Of a stretch of 64,000 nt of DNA, positions 10,944-21,519 are shown in pieces. Made by a program: the position numbers and the translations under genes. The stretch comes from Ailurus styani (Eukaryota > Chordata > Mammalia > Carnivora > Ailuridae), in assembly GCA_002007465.1 (NCBI GenBank), contig LNAC01000001.1, forward strand, positions 9,883,548 through 9,947,547. The letters are read 5' to 3'. Positions within the stretch are counted from its first letter, which is position 1. The number at the start of each line of letters is the position of its first letter. The notes under the pieces are model-generated. The model was not told the origin of the DNA. It was given only the letters and a program-made list of their open reading frames with translations, and did no database searches.

Positions 10944-11640
10944 GCTTATTTGTGCACTGACTGTGGGATGATCCAGCTTCTTCTTTAGGGAAAACTAAAC
11001 CTTCAGCCCTTCTGAAGGGCTTTTTCTGTTGGGCTGGTCAGTCTTCTAAAGAGGTGCCTTTCCCTCTTCTGCCTAGTAGGTGTGAATCTTTCTGCCAGAT
11101 TTTCTCACTGTTGAGTGACAGAAAGCAGGTGGAGTTTTCGTGGTCTACTATGCAACTTTAAGTTATTATTTTTTGTAGCCAACCATGTTACTGCTCCAAA
11201 AAGACCCACCTCACACCTCTTTTTCCTATTTCTGTGCAACCCTCTTTAGGCATCAGATGCTTTTGCTTCCAATGGTGGGCACCTGTGGCTTTTCTTTGGA
11301 GAAATTTCCACAGGACATTGGGATACTTGGCTGACATATGCAGAGTTGCAATGCCTGGGTGTTCACATGGACTACCCCCACCCCCCAGGGTGGTTCTTGA
11401 ACAAGGACTCTCAGAGTGCTAGCATGGAAGCCTAGCAGTCTTGGCTCAAGATGGGGCAGCTGGGAAGCTTTCCTTAGACTTAGGGTTTTGTGAAGATTTC
11501 CCTAAAACTTCCCACATGTCTGGCTTCCTCCTTCCTAACTTGTCCTGCACTTCCTTATCCATCTTTCCCCCCAAACCTTACTATGTTGCTTTCCTTCATC
11601 TTGGGGACCTTTCTAGGAACTTGATCTAAGATACCCCATT
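10526..11640 (-). mobile_element. Antisense L1M LINE remnant
   Basis: The plus strand has the T-rich style of an antisense old L1: ggaccttctggaattatgca, later gaaattttgtttgctttgat and ggatgatccagcttcttctt. No reading frame survives. It contains a (GT)n tract at 10911-10942. Assignment to a particular L1M subfamily needs an alignment. Confidence 0.5.
10911..10942. repeat. (GT)n microsatellite
   Basis: About sixteen uninterrupted GT units within the L1-like segment. Confidence 0.95.
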
Positions 11641-12959
11641 TTCAGTATGGTATCTGTGCCTGAGGTCTCTCTTTTGGGCTCCTCACTTCAAGCACCTGAA
11701 AGCCTATCATGAGGGAGAAAAATTACACTTAGAATGTGTAGCTTCAAAAAACAGATCTTGGATTAGATAGGTTTTATCAGGAGGAAGACTTCCATTTATT
11801 AGAGACTTCCTTTGTAAGTAGTAAGTTCACCGTCCGGAGAGGTATACAAGCTGAGGCTAATGCTTGCTTGATGAAGTGTGTGAAGATAGGGATTCAATCA
11901 ATTCATGGGACACTGACCTCAGATTCCATGGCATTTGTATTTCAACATAGGACTTCCTTAATGAAATAATGTAATTTAGCAGCAGAAAAACCTCATCGGG
12001 AGAGCAGATTTTCAATTTTGAAGGCTTCTTTCAGTACCACGTGGTGCTCTTTTGAGATCATGAATATAATTAGAGCTTGTAAGATTGTAGAGAGGTGCCC
12101 ATGTGTGAATTTCCCAACAGCAATTATGGCTTGATTATAAGAGTACCCAAACAATTGCAGTACAAATGCATTGACAGTAACTGCTTTGTGTGTTCTTGGC
12201 ATTTCTCTGCCTCACTTTCATTACCAAGAGTGTAAGTCAGAATTATAAATCCACACGCTTCCAGAATCACATGCCTGTAACCCATTGTTCCCGGAATCTG
12301 TTCGTCATCTCTCCTGTGTCCGTGTACACACCAACTGCTGATTCGGCCCCTACTACTCCATCTGCAGCCTCTAACACAACAACTGGACATTGTTTTCAAC
12401 CACGAAGACAGTCAGGCTGGGCTCAAAGAGCTCTGGTGATTTCACTGTGTACAGTTGTAAAGGCCGAAGGTGTGCTTCGGTCAATGAAGACTGAGCTTTG
12501 AAACTCAAGGTCAGGGACAGGGATATTATTGGCTCCATCACCCAAGGTGTCCCCCATGGTTGTTGAGAAATTCAGGCAGAAATAATTCCATCAGTACATG
12601 GAGGTACTTAGGTACTTGGTACTCAGGTCCTTAAAAACCTGGGTCAAAGGAACATATGCACATTTTAGCCTGTAAATGATAAAAAGTTTCTCTTTCAGAA
12701 AATAAATATTACTATCGCCACTTCCATTTTTCTTTCTGCACTGCAAAACTGTAGGGCTAACCTCTAAATAAACAAGCAAACGAGCTAGCAGGCAGATGGT
12801 AAGTGAAGAAGTTATGGGTTCCCCAGTCTTGGCTGACTCTGGAGGCATCAACGCCAGGAGGATTGGCCTTAGTCTCTATGTTAGATCCCGACTCTGGATA
12901 TAGTCACTGTGCTTCTTACTTCTCCCTGTAGCATGTGGGATGCACTAAGTAATTGTTAT
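11641..12959. other. Unique sequence, no gene recognised
   Basis: Unassigned sequence. Overlapping frames on both strands at 12124-12501 (up to 103 codons) match nothing I know. No RNA or tandem repeat. Confidence 0.45.
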
Positions 12960-13640
12960 GGTTTCTTCCTTCTGTTCAGTCATCCACCAGTGAATAATTG
13001 TCAAGTTTCCTCTCCTATCAGAGATTTTTTAGGATCCAGGGATGTACGATGGTCCACAATACAGATGTGTTCTCTGCCCTCATGATTCTTATATGCTAAT
13101 GGAGGGGACAGTCATAATATAATAAGATGTCCATTGGTAAGGAGAGCTCCAATGACAAGTAAAGCAGAGTAAGGGGAAGGTCATGGGGCAGCTTTGGAAG
13201 AGCGGCCAGAGAAGACTCTAAGACGTTAAGCAAAATGAGGAGAGGAAATGATGCAGGTGACTGTCCAGGGTGAGTATGTTCAGGCAGATGGCATAATTAA
13301 TGCAAAGGCCCTGTGGTAGGCACACATTGAACACATTGAAGGAAGAGCAAAGGGACCAATATGCAAGAGGAAACACGGTAGAGAGGTGGCAGAAGAGGAG
13401 GGGACCAGCCGTGGCAGGTCTTTGAGTCCATGGAAAGAAGTCTAGTCCTCCTCTGAGTGAGGTGATGAGCCCTGGGAGAATTTTGAGCAGGTGTGTGATT
13501 TGCCTTTCACAGGAACCATCTGGCTGCTGAACTGAGAATGGTCTTAGGGGCAGCAATGGAAGGAGGGAGGCAAGTTCAAATGCTTTCAGTCCTCAGGAGA
13601 GAGGTGATGGGAGCTTAGACCGAGGGGAGCAGTGCAATTC
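12960..13640 (-). repeat. L2 LINE fragment, antisense
   Basis: Reads as the reverse complement of the L2 3' half: ttctctgccctcatgattct, aatgcaaaggccctgtggta, ttttgagcaggtgtgtgatt and gaaccatctggctgctgaac, in the right order. L2 is an extinct mammalian LINE. This long but heavily mutated copy has no intact reverse transcriptase. Confidence 0.75.
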
Positions 13641-14439
13641 ATGATTTATCTTGGAGCTGTAACTTCATTTTTTAGAGTACAGGAGAGGAGCCATAGTTGA
13701 TGCCACCAAGAATTTCAATCTGTGAGCTACTCTCTGGTGGGGCCATTTACTGAGTCTGGGCACTGGGGCCAGAGCAACTCTACCAATTCTCTAATTCAAT
13801 TTCACTGAAATTTATAAGGCCATTGTCTATGGGGCACTCTGCTGGCACCTGGAGATGCATGTATTTTATATTTTTGATGTCTGGCCCATCATCTTCTCAA
13901 ATTTTTTGAGATAGATAGTCTTACCAGATCTTAAGGTCCATAAAGACAATCCCTCCAAGACTGGAGGTTCTCACTTTCTTAAATTCCTTAGACTTCAAAA
14001 CCATGGGCAAATATCATTCCCATTTCTATAAATATAGCTTTGGGCACCCCACCCTCTGCTTGCAAGCTCCTATTGACTTCACTCTGTCCTTGGCTTCCAA
14101 TAAACCTGCCTCTTGACCTCTGCAAGCCCCACTCTCTATACCCCATCCCCATCTATCTATGCAGCCGACCCTTCCCTTATTTCCCTTCCTTTCTCACCAG
14201 GCACAGATTCACAGCCAGTGACTTCTCTGCTGCATCTTCGGTACCCCGGGCAAATACCAGTCTCCAGCCCCAGATGGATCAGATACTCCACTTTCCCTGT
14301 TGTTCTCCCTAAGATAAGTTCTCCCAATATTGATAAAGCAGTTTCCAGGTCTGGTTAACGTGGGTCTGGATTAAGCTGGGTCTTGCTACTTGTCTGCCAT
14401 CTTTGTCTTCTTCCATGTTAGACAGACTCCCAGATGACT
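13641..14439. other. Unassigned sequence, partly pyrimidine-rich
   Basis: 14040-14330 is C- and T-rich on the plus strand and could be a further sense L2 fragment, but I cannot align it with confidence. Two overlapping frames here (81 and 90 codons) reflect the low stop density of CT-rich DNA. Confidence 0.4.
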
Positions 14440-14962
14440 CTCAGAGATCCTACTCCTGGAGCTAGTGTCTTCGTATAATGTCTTCCCCTTGAATGTGGGC
14501 AGGACTTGTCACTTGCTTCTAAAATTAGATATGGAAAAAACATGGGACGACACTCCCATGAGTATGTTCCATTATGTAAGAATCAATCTTAGCATACTGG
14601 AGTGAGTCACTCATGACTTACATGAATTATGTTACCTTTTGGAAAACCTTATGTCTCAAGGAACTCTAGGGCCTGAAGGTGGCCTCCAGCTGACACCAGC
14701 AAAAATCTGGGGTCCTCAGTCATGCAGCTGCAAGGAAATGAGCGAACAACTTGAACTTGGAAGCAGATTCTCCTCCAGTCAAGCTTCCAGATGAGAACAC
14801 AGCCCAGGCAACACCTTGATTGCAGCCATGTGAGACCCTGGGCAGAGAATGCAGGAAAGCCATGCTTACATTCCTAACCCACAGAAACTCAGACAATAAA
14901 GGTGTATTGGTTCAAGCTGCTAAGTTTATGGTAATTTGTTACACAGTGGTAGAAGAGTATAT
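14440..14962 (+). repeat. MLT1-like (MaLR) solo LTR
   Basis: Shows the order of an ERVL-MaLR-type LTR: gaatgtgggcaggacttgtc, ctccagctgacaccagcaaa, ccaggcaacaccttgattgc, then cacagaaactcagacaataa and ctaagtttatggtaatttgt near its end. No internal retroviral region adjoins it, so it is a solitary LTR. Subfamily unresolved. Confidence 0.6.
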
Positions 14963-15099
14963 ACCATCTCTGATCCCTTTGTCATTTGCCAAGGGATTTT
15001 TTCCAACCTCTGACACTTTGTCTTCATTTCCCCTACTTCTTGCCATTGCTTAGCAAAATGGTCTTGATCAGAGAAAATGAAAAGATTGGCTATGAAGTC

Positions 15100-15738
15100 T
15101 ATTAACTTTCTACTCCATCACCTTAAAACTTATCCATATGTTCTCCCATTCTTCCCTCTTTTTCTCCAACCCTGGGTCATCCCCTCCACTCATGACTGGA
15201 CTCAATCTTCCCTGGCCACCTGAAAACATTCTTCTATACTCCTCTTCTTACAGATTTATTTGTTATTTGCTTCTTCCTCTCATCCTCTCTGCAAAGCTCC
15301 TTCTCTCTCTCCTTGAAACAACCAAATAACCAACACAGAGAACAAACAGCAAACAAAACACCCTTCCTTGACCTTGGCATTCGGTCAAGGTGTAGTTCTT
15401 CCTTTCTCATTGTCTTTACTACAAAATACTCTAAAAAGTAGACTCCATGTGCCTGAAACTTTTTATCCCTTCCATGCTATAACTTGCCTCTCATCCCCAC
15501 ACTTCAGTGAGAACATTCTGGGTACAGGTCTCCATAGGCTTCTAGATGCCAAATTCTCTTTTCAGTCCTTACCCTGGGTGAGAGGTCTGAGTCATTGCAC
15601 ACTGCTAACTACTGTCTTCTTCAACATTACCCTGGCTCATGTGAGACTATTCTTGGGGGTGTCCCCCATGTGTATGTGGATTTCTTCTCAGTTTCCTTCA
15701 TGGTTTCCCCTTCTATTGTCCTCTGTCACCTTTGGGGT
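15100..15738 (+). repeat. L2 LINE fragment, sense
   Basis: The segment ttttcagtccttaccctggg followed by tgagaggtctgagtcattgc and later tttcttctcagtttccttca parallels the sense L2 ORF2 region. The 124-codon frame at 15368-15742 is part of this decayed LINE, not a host gene. Confidence 0.55.
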
Positions 15739-15744
15739 TTAAAA

Positions 15745-16015
15745 AAAAAAAGGTTTTTTTGTAATTAATGAAGAAACACTCACTCCAAAATTTTATCTAT
15801 TGCATTTCTCTGCTAAAGTTAATCCCTATGGAAATTTTTATAGGTGATTCATCAATTCTTAATTATCTGCTCTAAATCTTTTGGGGTTATTAAGAGATTT
15901 TTCTCCATAATATATTGCCTAATTTGTGTCTTCCGCTAATAGGAAACTATGTTAATTAGAATTAGAAAAAAAATTGTGAATTATTTCTCACATTTTTCTG
16001 ATTTCACAAGGAGAG
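15745..16015. promoter_or_regulatory. Candidate conserved regulatory element, TAATTA-rich
   Basis: Repeat-free AT-rich block with three TAATTA homeodomain-type cores (15762-15767, 15860-15865, 15953-15958) spaced about 95 bases apart, plus a TAATCC (15820-15825, OTX/PITX-type) and further ATTA cores. The regular density of such sites in unique sequence suggests an enhancer. This is inference; AT-rich DNA alone produces TAAT often. Confidence 0.35.
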
Positions 16016-16274
16016 GAGGAGTAATTTGCTGGAGGCGGAGGAGAGGGAGAAGGGCCATGCATGGAAATAGAGTAGAAAAGTGGATGACATGGACATTCAA
16101 TTGTTGATGGATTACTTATGTTTAAGAGTGCCATTTTATTCAACTGTCTTGTGGTATAAAATTTTATCCAATAGTTCCAAGGAAAATTTGCTTAATGTTT
16201 TAATATTTAGAAACTATAGAAATTTAACCCAAGCATGTAGACCTATACAATTTCCCCAACTAATCTGAGTTCAT
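16016..16274. other. Unique sequence, no gene recognised
   Basis: GA-rich at 16010-16055, otherwise AT-rich. A 62-codon frame at 16080-16268 has no domain. Confidence 0.45.
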
Positions 16275-16450
16275 TAATAAGCAAACATTTACTGATCGTT
16301 ACTCTGCCTGTGACATTCTCCCCATCATGTGGACAGACATCATTAGTTCCAAATTATAACTAAAGAAACAGATCCGAAGTGTTCTGAGCCAGTTGGCCAA
16401 GGCAGAATCTCAATACAGGTGCAAATCTTGTGGCAGAGATGCTACTTCTC
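16275..16450 (-). repeat. Probable MIR fragment, antisense
   Basis: Reads aagcaaacatttactgatcg, then aactaaagaaacagatccga, then gccaaggcagaatctcaata, a worn antisense MIR order. Confidence 0.45.
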
Positions 16451-16839
16451 TGCATTTGCTCTGGAGTCTCCTCTCACTAGGGTACAGTGGAAGCCCACAT
16501 TTCCCTGCATTCCTGAGGTGAGCGACTATCCCAGGGACTGAGTTCTGGCTAAAGAGATGTGCGTGAGGTAACGTAAGCCATTTTCAGAGATGGTTCTTGA
16601 AGCCTCCTAGTGCAACTTCCCGTCCTCTTCTCTCCGTGCGCTGTGATACGGGAAGCTGTAAATCCAAGATGGAGTGGCTTGGATCTCTGAGTCACCACAT
16701 GGAGGAGAGAGGACTGGGGAGCTTCCCATACCTCACTGAACTTTGCATGTGAGAGGTACAAATTTTTATTGTGTTAGTTGGCTGAGATTTCTGTTGCAGC
16801 ATCCAGCATTGCTCACTTTGAGAAATTGCTCTGGAATCA
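16451..16839. other. Unique sequence, no gene recognised
   Basis: No named repeat or gene. Composition average. Confidence 0.45.
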
Positions 16840-17285
16840 GGGTGATGTTATAATCAATGTTTGCTTAGCAATCCAACAGCAGCTATTGAGGAAGGGGATA
16901 GGGTTTTCTCTCCTTGGTGAGGTGACATTTGAGCAGAGACCTGATTGATGTGGGACTTGAGCCATGCACATATCAGGGGGAAGAAGGGATGGGAAGTGTG
17001 TGCCCTTAGGGACAGGGAACCCTCTAGGGGTTCCCACCCACCCATGTTACTGGAGCAGGGTGAGCAATGGGGGAGAACGGTGAGGGATGAAGGCAGGTGG
17101 AGCCGATCATGTGGGGCCTTTGAGGCCAGACTAATAACTTTGGATTCATGGAAGGTGATATCTCAAATGACCTGAGACAAAATCATAGTGACTGCTCTGG
17201 CAAGGGGTGTCCTATGGCTCAAAATCTGGCTCTAGTGATGACAAAGACCCTAGTGACAAAGATACGCATGGAGAGCTTGGGTGAG
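16840..17285 (-). repeat. L2 LINE fragment, antisense
   Basis: Contains gtgacatttgagcagagacc, tgagccatgcacatatcagg and gatcatgtggggcctttgag, the reverse complement of the L2 3' region. It lies immediately beside the U6 retrocopy. Confidence 0.75.
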
Positions 17286-17314
17286 ATTATTTTCAAAATA
17301 ATCTATTGCTTTAA

Positions 17315-17327
17315 ATGCAATCTTGAA
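17315..17327. repeat. Target-site duplication, left copy
   Basis: ATGCAATCTTGAA, identical to 17427-17439; together they bracket the U6 retrocopy. Confidence 0.95.
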
Positions 17328-17338
17328 GTGCTCGCTTT

Positions 17339-17384
<46 letters not shown>

Positions 17385-17426
17385 GGCCCCAGTGCAAGGA
17401 TGACATGCAAATTCATGAAGAGTTAC
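17328..17426 (+). pseudogene. U6 snRNA retropseudogene
   Basis: The sequence starts exactly at the U6 5' end (gtgctcgctttggcagcaca) and continues through acgatacagagaagattagc and gcatggcccc to attcatgaagagttac, stopping just before the U6 3' oligo-U end. About seven differences from vertebrate U6 are visible by memory, most of them C-to-T or G-to-A at former CpG sites. A perfect 13-base target-site duplication flanks it. The 5' side has no U6-type proximal element or TATA box at the right spacing, so it is a retroposed, presumably untranscribed copy rather than a functional spliceosomal RNA gene. Confidence 0.93.
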
Positions 17427-17439
17427 ATGCAATCTTGAA
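17427..17439. repeat. Target-site duplication, right copy
   Basis: Second copy of ATGCAATCTTGAA, abutting the truncated U6 3' end with no poly(A) between. Confidence 0.95.
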
Positions 17440-17653
17440 TTCATATGTGCAACTAAATTTATGGATTAAATATTAAAGTATACATTTGAACATATTATCT
17501 ACCTCTCTAATATATATGCACATTTATATATATAACATACATTATAATCTGTCTATAACTACATCATAAAATATATTATGACATATATTATGCATTTATT
17601 TAATATCTCATTAAGAATATGGCAAGTTGCCTTGTATTAATGTTGTCTTATAT
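17440..17653. other. AT-rich low-complexity sequence
   Basis: Dominated by TATATA and ATATAT stretches around 17510-17600. No gene or defined repeat family. Confidence 0.7.
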
Positions 17654-17663
17654 TCAGGGACAT

Positions 17664-17889
17664 CTTTTTTTAAAGACTTATTTATTTGTGAGAGAAAGAG
17701 CAGACTTATTTATTTGTGAGAGAGAGAGCATGGCAGGAGGGGCAGAGGGAGAGGGAGAGAGAGAATCTCAAGCAGATACCCCGCTGAGTGTAGAGCCTGA
17801 TGTAGGGCTTGATCTCACAACCCTGAGACCATGACCTCAGCTGAAACTAAGAGTTGGACGCTTAGTGGACTGAGTCACCCAGACGGCCC
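17664..17889 (-). mobile_element. Carnivore SINE, antisense, with internal duplication
   Basis: Antisense SINEC with poly-T tail at left and the head (gactgagtcacccagacggc) at right. A 10-base duplication TCAGGGACAT lies at 17654-17663 and 17890-17899. A 28-base segment starting agacttatttatttgtgaga occurs twice in tandem (17674-17701 and 17702-17729) with one substitution, making this copy longer than usual. Confidence 0.9.
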
Positions 17890-17899
17890 TCAGGGACAT

Positions 17900-18025
17900 A
17901 TACTTCTTCTATATTTACATATGTTTATCTTATATACTTATGCAAAGCTGAAAATGAACAAACTTGGGTTTTAAGTGATAAAGTAGTATATAGCCCAGAA
18001 GCCACAGAAATTTGGATCTGATAGA
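17900..18025. other. Short unique spacer
   Basis: AT-rich spacer between two SINEs. Nothing recognised. Confidence 0.5.
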
Positions 18026-18039
18026 AACATAAGAAATGG

Positions 18040-18219
18040 GGGCACTTGGGTGGCTCGGTTCATTAAGCATCTGCCCGTGGCTCAGGTCATGATCCCAGGG
18101 TCCTGGAATTGAGCCCCAGGTTGGGCTCCCCACTCAGCAGGGGTCTGCTTCTCCCTCCTCTCTGTGCTCTCTCTCTCTCTCTCTCTCAAATAAATAAATA
18201 AAATCTTAAAAAAAAAAGT
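18040..18219 (+). mobile_element. Carnivore SINE, sense, perfect 14-bp duplication
   Basis: Head acttgggtggctcggttcat, body tgatcccagggtcctggaat, (CT)n tract at about 18168-18187, tail CAAATAAATAAATAAAATC plus A run. The duplication AACATAAGAAATGG is exact at 18026-18039 and 18220-18233. Confidence 0.96.
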
Positions 18220-18233
18220 AACATAAGAAATGG

Positions 18234-18310
18234 ACTCCAATGTCCTTATTTTATAGACAAGGAACTGGAAGTCCATCCAAGGAAGCTAGGCCACCTGCTG
18301 AAATCACGCG
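18234..18310 (-). repeat. MIR fragment, antisense
   Basis: gtccttattttatagacaag followed by gaactggaagtccatccaag is an antisense MIR core. The adjacent SINE seems to have landed at its edge. Confidence 0.5.
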
Positions 18311-18535
18311 GCAGGTTGCTTTGCTGCCGAACCTTGAGGGGTCAGCAGTTCTCTCTGTGTGGTGCCCCCTCCCCCAGGGATGTCCAGTGTTAATGGGCAA
18401 AGACAGAAGCGTCACCTGTGTTGACACTTCCAGCCAGCTCAGTTCCACTCTGTGGACCAATTGGCTTGTTCCTTCTACAGGTGCTTTTGCTGCCAGTGGC
18501 TGGCTCCGTCACAGTGTGTCTGTAATACTAAACCG
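18311..18535. other. Unique sequence, no gene recognised
   Basis: No repeat or gene recognised. The 102-codon plus frame crossing it begins inside the preceding MIR piece and has no domain. Confidence 0.45.
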
Positions 18536-18645
18536 TAGCTTCTATTAATTGAGCACCTACTATGGGCAAGAGCTGGAGCCCCTCCAGAGCCTGTGCTCCT
18601 AACCACTGTGCTTACTGCCCTACCCCTGCCTGGTACCAGCACTCA
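18536..18645 (-). repeat. MIR fragment, antisense
   Basis: attaattgagcacctactat then cagagcctgtgctcctaacc is the start and end of an antisense MIR with its middle deleted. Confidence 0.6.
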
Positions 18646-19560
18646 AATGGTGGTTTGTATCATTGAGGTTACGTAGAATGAAAAATGACTTCAGGGGGCA
18701 AGGCAAGTGTGTGAGTGTAACTCAAAGCTGACCTTTTATTCTTGGAAGTTACGTCTCCTGGAAGGCATTTGAGGAATCGTACCCGTTGGCACCCACGTGA
18801 GCCATGCCGTCCTGCCTGCCTCGTCTTGCCCAGCAGCGAGCTGGCCATTCCCGACAATGCTGCCTTGTCTCTTTCGTTATCAACTGACCGCCCGGGAACC
18901 ACGCAGCCTCCCCGACTCCGGTCTTATCTCCGAACAGAACACCCTCCTCTGCACATCATCGGGCTGCTGGTGATGCCAGCTCCGCTCCTCAATCAGGCTC
19001 TATTCATGTGTGACCGCAGGCGGGAGCCAAGGAGGGACAGGCCAGCTGCCCCCTTTCCACCTGAGCGGCTGCCATATGAAGCCCCGCTTTGGGACACTGA
19101 GACGCCCGGAGCCTCGCTGCGCTCCTGGGCACCCGCACCCCTGCATGAAAGGCCCTTCTTGTTCTGGGGAGTGCGGCCAACTGTGAGATAGCCCCTAGGT
19201 GCTTTTCATGTGGCCGCGTCCAAGCGCCCCGATCTGCATTTGAATAGTGGAGTTAAAGGTAACTCGATAGGCAGATATGCCCTGAGCTTGGACCAGGGCC
19301 TACTTTCCTTTATCCCTACTTTTGAAATGAAAATAGCTGAGATGGCTAATTTTCCCTACTTTTTCAATATCGTAAGGTGCAATTTAGCAAGCGGCTACAT
19401 TCATTACGTAGTTAGCAAGAACTAAAACTCCTGAAATACAGTTTGATTCATGTCGTCATACACACCTACGGCTTCACTGTTGATCTGATAAGCTGTGGGG
19501 TGCAGATCACAGGATTCCTGGCTATCTTCTCATTGTGCGGCCCCTCCCCCCTGCCACGCT
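18646..19560. other. Repeat-free, CpG-enriched unique block
   Basis: No interspersed repeat is visible. 18740-19240 has roughly thirty CpG dinucleotides by eye, far above the genome background. A 149-codon plus frame (18742-19191) has no recognisable domain. I would expect such composition in the low stop density of GC-rich DNA. The AT-richer right part (19320-19440) includes TTCATTACGTAG. Candidate regulatory DNA, not a called gene. Confidence 0.35.
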
Positions 19561-20394
19561 CTACGGGCTCCTAGAAATGGGCTAAATGAAGAGTTAATTA
19601 ATTCCTTAAGGAGACAGAGGCTATTGTAGGTTATATTGAATTTTTCTTTTACTTTGCATGTCAGTGTTGCCAGTGGGGAAATGACTCTCATAGAAAACCC
19701 TTGCTGGATGCCCTTGGTAGAGTCACATGCTTTTCTGAGATTTGCTCCTCTTAGCAGCAGCTGGGGTGGGTCTCTGCACAGTGGGGCTGTAGGTCAGCTT
19801 TTGGGAAAATGCCTGTGGCCTTTGAGGTTCAGATTGGTTCCTAGGGTGGCTGACCATTTGGGTTTGCCAGGGAGGGAGGGGTTCCCCGGGATGCTAACAC
19901 CAGGAGAGTGCTGGGCAAATGGGGACTACTGGTCACCTTGGCGTGAACAATGTTCTCCAGCCTTTCTAAAAACCTTGATTAGTAAAACCCACAGGATTTG
20001 TGTAACATTTGTGTTTTTGTTAGTAAAAACCCATGCTTGGTTAGTGGTGACTGTCTTTTTCAGATAGCAAGACATTTTTAGTAGAAATGGTGGTGGCCAC
20101 TACAATAAGGTGTTGAAAGTGTGGTTCTCCACCAGTGGTGTTCAATCCTCAGGGGGCCCAGGGAGCGAGCCAGAAGTGACTGTCTGAGGTCTAGAATGCC
20201 AAGTCTCCTGTAAGAAGAACAATTTCATTCAAAAAGCCAGTAGGATCCCTACCGAGGAGCACTGGATGCGGCCAAGCTCTTTCCCCCATCCCAGTTTTGC
20301 TCCTTGATTGGTTGGTGGTCCAGCCCATTGGCAGGATGCAGCCATTCCTTGGGGCAGTGGGGAAGCTGCTTTGTAAAGTGAAGCAGTAACTCTA
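19561..20394. other. Unique sequence with one TAATTAATT cluster
   Basis: Contains gagttaattaattccttaag near 19590-19610, a homeodomain-type motif in unique sequence. The 143-codon frame at 19636-20067 has no domain and is not called. No repeats recognised. Confidence 0.4.
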
Positions 20395-20545
20395 CATTCA
20401 TTCAACCCCTTCATGTATTTTAGGAAATATTTACTGAGCACTTAGTATGTGCTCTGGGGATAAAGTAGGGAATAAGGCATGGTTCTGTCCTCGGGATGCT
20501 TATGGTCTAACAAGGAAAGCAGCACCAAGAAGCTGAGGATTCTGG
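20395..20545 (-). repeat. L2 LINE 3' end, antisense
   Basis: aaatatttactgagcactta then gcatggttctgtcctcggga then tgcttatggtctaacaagga: antisense L2 terminus. Confidence 0.65.
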
Positions 20546-21084
20546 AAGGAAGGGAATCCACAGTGATGGGAGTCCAAGGCAGGGCAGCTCTCCTCAAACA
20601 GGGACTGCTAACAAAGGGCGATGTTGCCACTTCCAAGCCCAGCACTGTGAGCCTTCCTCCTGCACCTGTAACCTGTGACTGCTGGGTATCCCCTCAATGG
20701 GCAACTGTCTTGGGTAAGTTGTGATGATCCTCTTATCTTCAAAGACTTCAAAATCTGGGGCATTTTTCCAACAAGGAATATGCTTCATAAGGCCCACAAC
20801 ATGTGGTAGCAATAACCTCCACTTTCTGAACACGTTTGTAGTTTGACAGCTCTCCGGATAATTACCATATCATTTGGTCAGTGAGTATTTCCAACCAGTC
20901 TCTGAGGAGTAACTGAATGCCGACTCCTCGTCATAGCCCTGAACCCTCCCCACCTGAGCCGAGGACCAACCTCTCAGGGCACCTGCCTCAGCCATCATCA
21001 CGCCCGCCACAGCCACAGCAGGGACTAGCAGTGAGCTACTGGTTTGTAGGAGGCAGAGAGTTTGACTCAGGGTACCGCTGCCCT
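20546..21084. other. Unique sequence, no gene recognised
   Basis: A proline-rich plus frame (20917-21234) reflects C-rich composition and ends in a MIR. No repeat or RNA recognised in the remainder. Confidence 0.45.
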
Positions 21085-21250
21085 GAATGGCTTATGGCCA
21101 GAAGGGGTGGAAGTTGGAGTGAGCTGGGGTCTAGCCCCTGGAGGAGAGATTTTAGGCATATTCTTGACCTTCTCTGTGTCCTGGTCTCCTTCTCTGAAAA
21201 TAGGAAGCAAAACCAAACCCGCAGGTTATTGTGAGAATTAATTTATGCTA
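21085..21250 (+). repeat. MIR SINE fragment, sense
   Basis: Ends with caggttattgtgagaattaa after a gaccttctctgtgtcctggt core, the sense MIR order. Confidence 0.7.
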
Positions 21251-21255
21251 ACTGA

Positions 21256-21415
21256 AGGGCCAGAGAGTGATATTTTAGGTTTGCAATCTAGGAACCACAG
21301 ACACTATGGAAACAAATGGTTGAGTTTCAGTAAAACCGTATTTACAAAACCAGGCAGGCTGGATTTGGTCTGTGGGCTGTACTGCCAATCTAGATCATCT
21401 AGGTAAAAATGTGGC
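21256..21415 (-). repeat. hAT-like DNA transposon fossil
   Basis: ccagagagtgatattttagg, then cagtaaaaccgtatttacaa, then ggctggatttggtctgtggg resembles a known hAT (Charlie-group) MER repeat. A second copy of the same family in the opposite orientation is at 61240-61490. Confidence 0.55.
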
Positions 21416-21519
21416 CCGTGGGGAGCATGGAGTAGAAGTTACTACCATTTATTCCATTGGTATGGCTGGATGACAGTGGGCAGCCATAGTGAACTGGTGG
21501 TGCAAAAATCAAGCAAGAT

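Noticed and set aside
11005..11026. Perfect 8-base hairpin (AGCCCTTC / GAAGGGCT) followed by five T, like a bacterial terminator
   Set aside because: Host is a mammal and the site is inside a decayed LINE. Rho-independent termination does not apply.
15368..15742. 124-codon frame resembling a secreted or membrane protein
   Set aside because: It lies in an L2 fragment with pyrimidine-rich sense strand, which yields leucine/serine/phenylalanine-rich translations.
17328..17426. Functional U6 gene
   Set aside because: Target-site duplication, 3' truncation, and absence of external promoter elements indicate a retrocopy.
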